Position numbers and translations under genes: made by a program. From NCBI GenBank assembly GCA_041612005.1, contig JBFILW010000095.1, positions 1 through 10,045 on the forward strand: a DNA stretch of 10,045 nucleotides. The letters are read 5' to 3'. Source of the stretch: JBFILW01 sp041612005. Lineage in GTDB: Bacteria; Gemmatimonadota; Gemmatimonadetes; Palauibacterales; Palauibacteraceae. Below the pieces are notes generated by a model, which was not told the origin of the DNA, did no database searches, and saw only the letters and a program-made list of their open reading frames with translations. Positions 5,929 through 10,045 of this stretch are shown here, piece by piece; the stretch's first letter is position 1, and each line of letters opens with the position of its first letter.

Positions 5929-7106
5929 ACTACGTCCAGCTGCTTGCCGATCTTCTCCATCGTTTCCAGGACATAGTCGAGCTGCTCGTCCGTGTGGGTG
6001 GCCATGTAGCTGGTGCGGAGACGGCAGCTACCCTCGGGTATGGCCGGCGGGACGACGGGGTTGGTGAAGATGCCGGCATCGAACAACGCCTTCCAATAGT
6101 GGAAGGTCTTCTCCATCGGCCCGACGGTAATCGGGATGATCGGTGTCTCGGTCGGACCGATGTCGAACCCGATGGAGCGGAAACCTTCCATCATCTTGTG
6201 GGTGTTCTTCCACAGAAGCTCGCGCCGTTCCGGCTCGGTCTCGATGATCTCGAGCGCCTTGAGGACGGTGGCAACGGAAGCCGGCGGCATGCTGGCGCTG
6301 AAGATCAGGGAGCGCGCGTTATTCTGAAGGTACTCCATAACCGTCGCGGAACCCGCGATGAAGCCACCGATCGAAGCGAGCGACTTGCTGAACGTACCCG
6401 TGATCAGGTCGATATCGTCGGTGACGCCGAAGTGGGCGGCCGTTCCGTCGCCCTTGGGGCCCAGGACGCCAAGCGAGTGGGCGTCGTCGACCAGCAGCGC
6501 GGCATCGAACTCTTTTGCGAGCGGGATGAGTGCCGGTAGGTCGGCGACGTCGCCTTCCATGCTGTAGACGCCATCGACGGCGATCAGCTTGCCGCGCTCC
6601 GGTTTCTGGGCTTCGAGCAGTCGGCGCAAACGCACGAGGTCCCCGTGCGGGAAGCGGACGACGTCGCCGAAGCCGAGCCGCGCCCCGTCCTGGATGCAGG
6701 CATGGTCGAACTTGTCGAGGAATACGGTGTCGGTGCGGCCGATCAGAGCGCCGATCGAGCCCAAGGCCACCTGGTAGCCCGTGCTGAAGACGAGGGCGGC
6801 TTCCTTGCCCGTGAACGCGGCCAGCCGGTCCTCGAGCAGGTTGTGCAGGTCGAGGTTTCCGTTGAGGAAGCGGCTACCCGTGTTGCCGCTCCCGTACCGA
6901 TCCAGCGCGTCCTTGGCAGCCTCCAGGATGCGCGGATCGTGGGTCAGGCCCATGTAGTTGTTTGACCCGATCATGATCTTGCGCTTGCCGTCGATGAAGA
7001 CTTCGGTGTCGCAGGATTTCTGGATCGGCTGGAAATAGGGATATAATCCCGCTGCCTTCACCTCACGGGAAGCAGTGAAGTTCTCGCACTTGGCGAAAAC
7101 GTGCAT
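5925..7106 (-). CDS. spt: Serine palmitoyltransferase-like PLP-dependent alpha-oxoamine synthase
   Basis: 393 residues, the usual length of soluble bacterial alpha-oxoamine synthases. These PLP enzymes condense an amino acid with an acyl thioester and release CO2. SPT joins serine and a long-chain acyl group to give 3-ketosphinganine. Visible motifs: SNNYMGLT (48-55); GSGNTGSRFLNGN (72-84), the SPT-like version of a loop that differs in KBL and BioF; DHACIQDG with the ring-stacking His135; VDDAHSLG with Asp207 and His210; and GTFSKSLAS with the PLP Schiff-base Lys241. All catalytic residues are present. ATG 7106 has a good GAGGTG (7120-7115) eight bases upstream. It is the first gene of the overlapping SPT/GNAT/SDR/PAP2 operon, and no biotin or threonine-degradation gene is adjacent, which favours SPT over BioF or KBL. 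It is probably cytoplasmic. The amino-acid substrate (serine, alanine or glycine) needs a biochemical test. Confidence 0.93.
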   Translation of the reverse strand: MHVFAKCENFTASREVKAAGLYPYFQPIQKSCDTEVFIDGKRKIMIGSNNYMGLTHDPRILEAAKDALDRYGSGNTGSRFLNGNLDLHNLLEDRLAAFTGKEAALVFSTGYQVALGSIGALIGRTDTVFLDKFDHACIQDGARLGFGDVVRFPHGDLVRLRRLLEAQKPERGKLIAVDGVYSMEGDVADLPALIPLAKEFDAALLVDDAHSLGVLGPKGDGTAAHFGVTDDIDLITGTFSKSLASIGGFIAGSATVMEYLQNNARSLIFSASMPPASVATVLKALEIIETEPERRELLWKNTHKMMEGFRSIGFDIGPTETPIIPITVGPMEKTFHYWKALFDAGIFTNPVVPPAIPEGSCRLRTSYMATHTDEQLDYVLETMEKIGKQLDVV

Positions 7107-7200
7107 GACGGCAACACCTCATATCTGTGACGCCGGTCTCCGGCGCGGGCCGGGAACGGCAACGAAACAGCGGGGCTCGAGCGGTCGTCTTGACGGCAAC
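7106..7200. repeat. Three direct copies of ACGGCAAC (two extended to TGACGGCAAC)
   Basis: TGACGGCAAC occurs at 7106-7115 and 7191-7200, and ACGGCAAC also at 7156-7163. Offsets are 48 and 37 bases. The first copy lies between the SPT ribosome binding site and its ATG on the minus strand (read there as GTTGCCGTCA). The repeats could be regulator half-sites, but chance in this GC-rich sequence is possible. Confidence 0.4.
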
Positions 7201-7248
7201 CCAAAAAGCTACCCGAGCCGCCAAACGCCGGCAAGGAACTGGCGTTAC
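7107..7248. promoter_or_regulatory. Divergent intergenic region between the sphingolipid operon and the M23 lipoprotein gene
   Basis: This 142-bp stretch separates the SPT start (minus strand, ATG 7106) from the preferred M23 peptidase start (plus strand, GTG 7249), so it should hold both promoters. It contains the SPT ribosome binding site GAGGTG (7120-7115, minus) and a candidate AGGA (7234-7237, plus) for the M23 gene. A TTGACG at 7190-7195 looks like a plus-strand -35 element, but no convincing -10 lies 16-18 bases downstream. Three copies of ACGGCAAC occur here (separate entry). If the M23 gene starts at ATG 7105 instead, most of this stretch is coding. Confidence 0.5.
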
Positions 7249-8271
7249 GTGGCCCTGTCGGCACTCACCGGCCTGATGATGGGCTGTGCTTCGACGCCGA
7301 CGGCTCCGCCGTTTCCACTACCCGACCCGGTGACCCCTGCGGTGCATCCGACGGAGCTCGATCTGTTGATCGGCGGTCTCGAGGATTTCGAAGTCCGTCG
7401 AGTTTCGCCTGCGCTTCCACGGCTTTCCTACGTGGCGCCTTTGGTCACATGGACGCCCGTGGCACCACGCGAGGGTGACGCGGTCGGCTTCTACCTCTCG
7501 GCCCATGCCCCCGGCGCCAATCTCTTCCACGTGCAGGCGGTCGAGGGAGTGCTCGGCGAGGTGCCAATTGGATTCGCCGAAGCCGGAGATGGTTGGTTCG
7601 GAATCGCGGCAGCCCCCGTCGGGAGTCCGGGTGAGAAGGAGCTGATTGTCCGCTACGCCCGAGAGGACGGCCCGGTGGTGGTTGCCTCGCTGCCGGTCGA
7701 GATCCAGCGGCGCGACTTCCCGGCCCAACAGCTCAGCGTCGCGAGTCGGTACTCCAGCCCGTCGACCGAGGCCCTCGAGCGAATCGAGCGCGAGCGCGAA
7801 GAGATCCGCGCGATGCTGGCCGTGACGACACCCCGTTCATACCTCGATGGGGACTTCCGCTGGCCGCGATCGGGCCGGATTACCTCCGGGTTCGGTCTGC
7901 GCCGGGTGTTCAACGGAGAGCTGCAGAGTCGCCACTGGGGGCTCGACCTCTCGGGCGCGACCGGCGAGCCAGTGCGTTCCGCGGGCAGGGGCCGAGTCGC
8001 TCTGACCGGCAACTTCTATTTTGCGGGGAACGCCGTGTTCGTAGACCACGGGCTCGGCGTCTACACGGCCTACTTCCACCTCTCGCGTATCCACGTTGCG
8101 CTCGGCGACTTCGTCGAACGGGGTCAGCTGGTCGGCGACGTCGGCGCCACGGGGCGGGTCACCGCGGCGCATCTGCACTGGTCGCTGTACGTCGGCGGTC
8201 AAAGTCTCGATGCCAGCAGCCTGCTCGAGATCGATGTGCCCGAGCCGATACCCGCCGGGCCAGCAGATTAA
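7249..8271 (+). CDS. M23/LytM-family zinc metallopeptidase, predicted lipoprotein
   Basis: 340 residues from GTG 7249. A hydrophobic run, ALSALTGLMMGC, ends in a lipobox-like MMGC and predicts lipidation at residue 13. About 60-155 is a beta-rich, Ig-like N-terminal domain (LVTWTPVAPREGDAVGFYLS). A charged helix (ALERIEREREEIRAM) leads into the M23 domain (about 205-325): ITSGFGLRR; RHWGLDLSG with zinc ligands His229 and Asp233; and AAHLHWSL with His308 and His310. All metal and catalytic positions are present, so it should be an active murein endopeptidase acting in the periplasm. The start is uncertain. The open frame extends upstream to ATG 7105 and GTG 7075, inside or against the divergent SPT gene. 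GTG 7249 was chosen for its AGGA (7234-7237) and short signal peptide, but that signal lacks a positive charge, while RNWR just upstream would supply one. Confidence 0.88.
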   Translation: MALSALTGLMMGCASTPTAPPFPLPDPVTPAVHPTELDLLIGGLEDFEVRRVSPALPRLSYVAPLVTWTPVAPREGDAVGFYLSAHAPGANLFHVQAVEGVLGEVPIGFAEAGDGWFGIAAAPVGSPGEKELIVRYAREDGPVVVASLPVEIQRRDFPAQQLSVASRYSSPSTEALERIEREREEIRAMLAVTTPRSYLDGDFRWPRSGRITSGFGLRRVFNGELQSRHWGLDLSGATGEPVRSAGRGRVALTGNFYFAGNAVFVDHGLGVYTAYFHLSRIHVALGDFVERGQLVGDVGATGRVTAAHLHWSLYVGGQSLDASSLLEIDVPEPIPAGPAD

Positions 8272-8289
8272 TTGCCTGCCGGAGTCGCC

Positions 8290-8331
8290 CGTGGCGCGCG
8301 GGGCAGCCCTGCGTCTTGCCGCCGCGCCACG
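8290..8331. terminator. Hairpin after the M23 gene, possible terminator or RNA structure
   Basis: CGTGGCGCG (8290-8298) and CGCGCCACG (8323-8331) form a perfect 9-bp stem around a 24-base loop. GGCA (8302-8305) and TGCC (8317-8320) can pair inside the loop and lengthen it. It sits 18 bases after the M23 stop, in the 114-bp spacer before the patatin gene. No T-run follows, so it is not a classical intrinsic terminator. It could stabilise the mRNA end or attenuate readthrough. Confidence 0.4.
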
Positions 8332-8385
8332 CGCGGAGGCAGTTTCCCCACCGCAACGAAACCTCAACGGACGAACTGGTACTGA

Positions 8386-9804
8386 ATGAGAATCGCCCTG
8401 GTCCTTCACGGCAGCGGCTCCCTCGGAAGCTACGTCGCCGGCGCCGCCAGCGAGCTGCTGCTGGCGCTGGAGCACAATCGCTCCGATCACGACGTCATCA
8501 TCGACGTGGTCACCGGTAGCTCTTCGGGCAGCCTGACAGCGGCTCTCGTCGCCCGCTCGCTGGTGGTGAATCGCAATCTCGTACCCTGGATCGAGCGTTG
8601 TTGGGTCGAGGCCATGGATGCCGGCAACCTGTCAGGCGATAGGGGCGATCGTTCGGGAGCTTCGGGTCGAGTGGCTTTCGACGAGCTCAGCCGGGCACTC
8701 ATCGCCTCGGACTCGGCGAGCGACGACGAACCGCTTCCGATGTTCGGAGGCGATCTGCAGGTTGGATTCTGCGCGGGCTCCGGCAGCACGGACTTTCTTC
8801 TCACGACTGAGAACGGGGCCGGGGACCGGACCTGGGAGGACTTACGCCGAGCCGCCGTCGACGCCAGCGGCGTGCCCCCCGTGTTGCCGTCCATGGCCAT
8901 GAGCGCGGCCGCCAAGCCGACGGCGGGCGGGTTATTCGCCGCGCCCGCCCTCGCTCTGGCCGGAAGACTCTCGGCGCACGCGGGGGACACCAGCGAGGAA
9001 CGGATCATCGTGTGCATTGATCCCGGTATCGGCAGTTCGGATTCGAGCCGGGCCGGCTTGGCCGACATCGCCATGGCATCGAGGGGCGGCACGGGCGGAG
9101 AGGCGCGTCTTCTCGACGCGCTCATCGCGAGGCTGCCCGAGATCGTGGATCGACTCGACGACCCCGGAGCCCTGGCGCTGGGCCGGCATCTGGGGGACCT
9201 GGCCGAGCGGGCGGCCGAGCTCGAATCTGGCGCCGGGCGCGAGCTCGACGACGAACAGGTCATGGACCTGATCGACTCCAGCCTCGAGCGCATTGAGGCG
9301 GACAATCGCCTGGCCCCGATTCTGGCCCGGGCCAGCTCCAGGTCGGGTCGCACCCGGCTCGCGAAGCTGATCTACGTTCTACAAGCGGCGTGCGGAGGGC
9401 CTGCGGCGAGCACGGACGGAATCGTGATGATCGCACCCGAATCGCCCGGGTCGCTCACCTGTCGATCGCTCGGCTCGCTCGGGGGTTTCTTGAATCGGGA
9501 TTGGAGAGAGGCGGACTTCCGGGCGGGGCGGCGAGACGCCCGGGATGCGATTCGCAGCTCGCTCTCCGAGTGGATCGACTACGAGCCTGACGACGAAGTG
9601 GCTTACCGCGCCGACGGGCCAGCGGCGGCGTTGGGACCGGCAGCGGAAGCGAGACTGCGGAGGCTGGTGGAGGCGGAGGTTGACCGCGAGCTGGCGGACA
9701 TCCGCGTGGGCGGCCTGGCAGGCCTGTTTGGTGGCTGGAAGAGCGCCCTCAAGAAACACGCCGCCGACCGCGTGCTGTCGGACCTGCGCGACCAGCTCTC
9801 CTGA
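8386..9804 (+). CDS. Patatin-like phospholipase-family protein with altered catalytic dyad
   Basis: 472 residues. The N-terminal patatin core begins with the oxyanion-hole stretch LVLHGSGSLGSYVAGA (5-20), in which the usual Arg of GGGxRG is Leu13. The nucleophile elbow is VTGSSSGSLTAAL (42-54), with Ser46 in G-x-S-x-G. At the place of the Asp-Gly-Gly that completes the Ser-Asp dyad, the sequence reads PTAGGLFAAPALAL (178-191), followed by ERIIVCIDPG (205-214). Asp is therefore Ala180. The C-terminal part has GGFLNRDWREADFRAGRRDA (366-385), a segment seen in large bacterial patatin-like proteins, and a basic helical tail. Family members hydrolyse phospholipid or acyl esters. Without the Asp this protein may be inactive or non-lipolytic. 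The start at 8386 has no strong ribosome binding site. It is 114 bp downstream of the M23 gene on the same strand and convergent with the beta-barrel fragment. There is no signal peptide, so it is probably cytoplasmic. Confidence 0.85.
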   Translation: MRIALVLHGSGSLGSYVAGAASELLLALEHNRSDHDVIIDVVTGSSSGSLTAALVARSLVVNRNLVPWIERCWVEAMDAGNLSGDRGDRSGASGRVAFDELSRALIASDSASDDEPLPMFGGDLQVGFCAGSGSTDFLLTTENGAGDRTWEDLRRAAVDASGVPPVLPSMAMSAAAKPTAGGLFAAPALALAGRLSAHAGDTSEERIIVCIDPGIGSSDSSRAGLADIAMASRGGTGGEARLLDALIARLPEIVDRLDDPGALALGRHLGDLAERAAELESGAGRELDDEQVMDLIDSSLERIEADNRLAPILARASSRSGRTRLAKLIYVLQAACGGPAASTDGIVMIAPESPGSLTCRSLGSLGGFLNRDWREADFRAGRRDARDAIRSSLSEWIDYEPDDEVAYRADGPAAALGPAAEARLRRLVEAEVDRELADIRVGGLAGLFGGWKSALKKHAADRVLSDLRDQLS

Positions 9805-9814
9805 ATCGTCCCCT

Positions 9815-9829
9815 GGCCGCGCCGCGGCC
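9815..9829. terminator. Short GC palindrome between convergent genes, possible bidirectional terminator
   Basis: GGCCGC (9815-9820) and GCGGCC (9824-9829) form a 6-bp stem with a 3-base loop in the 41-bp gap between the patatin stop (9804) and the convergent beta-barrel gene stop (9846). Position favours a shared terminator. Neither side has a T-run, so this is a weak call. Confidence 0.35.
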
Positions 9830-9845
9830 GGCCGTCATTTCGATA

Positions 9846-10045
9846 TCAGGGACGGAGACGGAGCAGCGCCGCGATCGTCCCGTGCGAGAGATCAAACCTC
9901 TCGACGTCGGACTCGTCGAGCTCCCACCAATAGCCACCCTCGACACCGATGGAGAAGGACCCACTCTCGTTGAGATAGAACTCGGCCCCACCCATCAGCC
10001 CAACTGCCGCGTGTAACGCGCGATCAATGCAGCTCGCGGCGTTGC
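9846..10045 (-). CDS. C-terminal fragment of a probable outer-membrane beta-barrel protein
   Basis: The open frame enters from the right edge and ends at TGA 9848-9846, giving 66 complete codons with no start in the window. The readable protein contains VGLMGGAEFYLNESGSFSIG, then VEGGYWWELDESDVERFDLS, ending IAALLRLRP. Alternating polar and hydrophobic residues, a Gly- and aromatic-rich two-strand hairpin (GAEFYL.....FSIGVEGGYWW) and termination shortly after a last strand fit the end of a small OmpW/OprF-type barrel. The final residue is Pro, not the common aromatic. The family cannot be named from this length. It is convergent with the patatin gene, 41 bp away. A different minus-strand frame that stays open from 9991 to 9749 is less convincing, because it would overlap the end of the patatin gene by over 50 bases. 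Confidence 0.6.
   Translation of the reverse strand, partial: NAASCIDRALHAAVGLMGGAEFYLNESGSFSIGVEGGYWWELDESDVERFDLSHGTIAALLRLRP

Noticed and set aside
5994..6539. Plus-strand open frame opposite the SPT gene
   Set aside because: Antisense to a fully conserved PLP enzyme; its composition is typical of a shadow frame.
5925..7106. Assignment as KBL (2-amino-3-ketobutyrate CoA ligase) or BioF
   Set aside because: The TGSRFLNGN loop is SPT-like, no tdh or bio gene is adjacent, and the next two genes match the ceramide pathway.
7159..7189. Possible second ECF promoter (GCAACG ... GGTCGTC) before the M23 gene
   Set aside because: The spacer is 18 bases against 16 in the candidate at 2838-2866 and the -35 match is poorer, so it is not enough to claim membership in the same regulon.
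9749..9991. Minus-strand open frame of 80 codons overlapping the end of the patatin gene
   Set aside because: Its Ser/Arg-rich translation has no fold-like pattern, and it overlaps 56 bases of the patatin gene. The other minus frame ending at 9846 gives a credible beta-barrel fragment.

Overview
This is a GC-rich, gene-dense window from a bacterium that almost certainly has an outer membrane. The signs are lipobox-bearing lipoproteins, a LytM/M23 murein endopeptidase, a probable outer-membrane beta-barrel fragment and a sphingolipid gene set. The ECF sigma / anti-sigma / PDZ arrangement and the style of the proteins would fit Gemmatimonadota or a similar high-GC soil lineage, but this is an impression and not a placement. 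No rRNA, tRNA, CRISPR array, transposase or phage gene was seen.

Layout, right to left along the minus strand. The central feature is a four-gene operon at 7106 to 2895 in which every junction overlaps. In order it encodes a serine palmitoyltransferase-like alpha-oxoamine synthase, a GNAT-fold protein resembling bacterial ceramide synthase, an extended SDR resembling the CerR ketoreductase, and a multi-pass PAP2/Aur1-like membrane enzyme. Together they read as a compact route to ceramide plus a candidate head-group transferase or phosphatase. After an 89-bp gap holding a candidate ECF promoter come an ECF sigma factor, its zinc-finger membrane anti-sigma factor and a two-PDZ lipoprotein, again overlapping (2805 to 307). 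The 5' end of a LuxE-like acyl-protein synthetase follows and runs off the left edge (253 to 1).

Plus strand. Divergent from the sphingolipid operon is an M23 peptidase lipoprotein (7249-8271). It is followed by a hairpin-bearing spacer and a patatin-like protein (8386-9804) whose catalytic Asp-Gly-Gly is Ala-Gly-Gly. On the minus strand at the right edge, convergent with the patatin gene, is the C-terminal part of a probable beta-barrel protein (9846-10045).

The common theme is the cell envelope: sphingolipid synthesis, an envelope-type sigma/anti-sigma system, murein remodelling, a lipase-fold protein and an outer-membrane protein. The LuxE-like ligase may belong to the lipid pathway by supplying activated acyl groups, but its gene is separated from the core operon and this link is inference.
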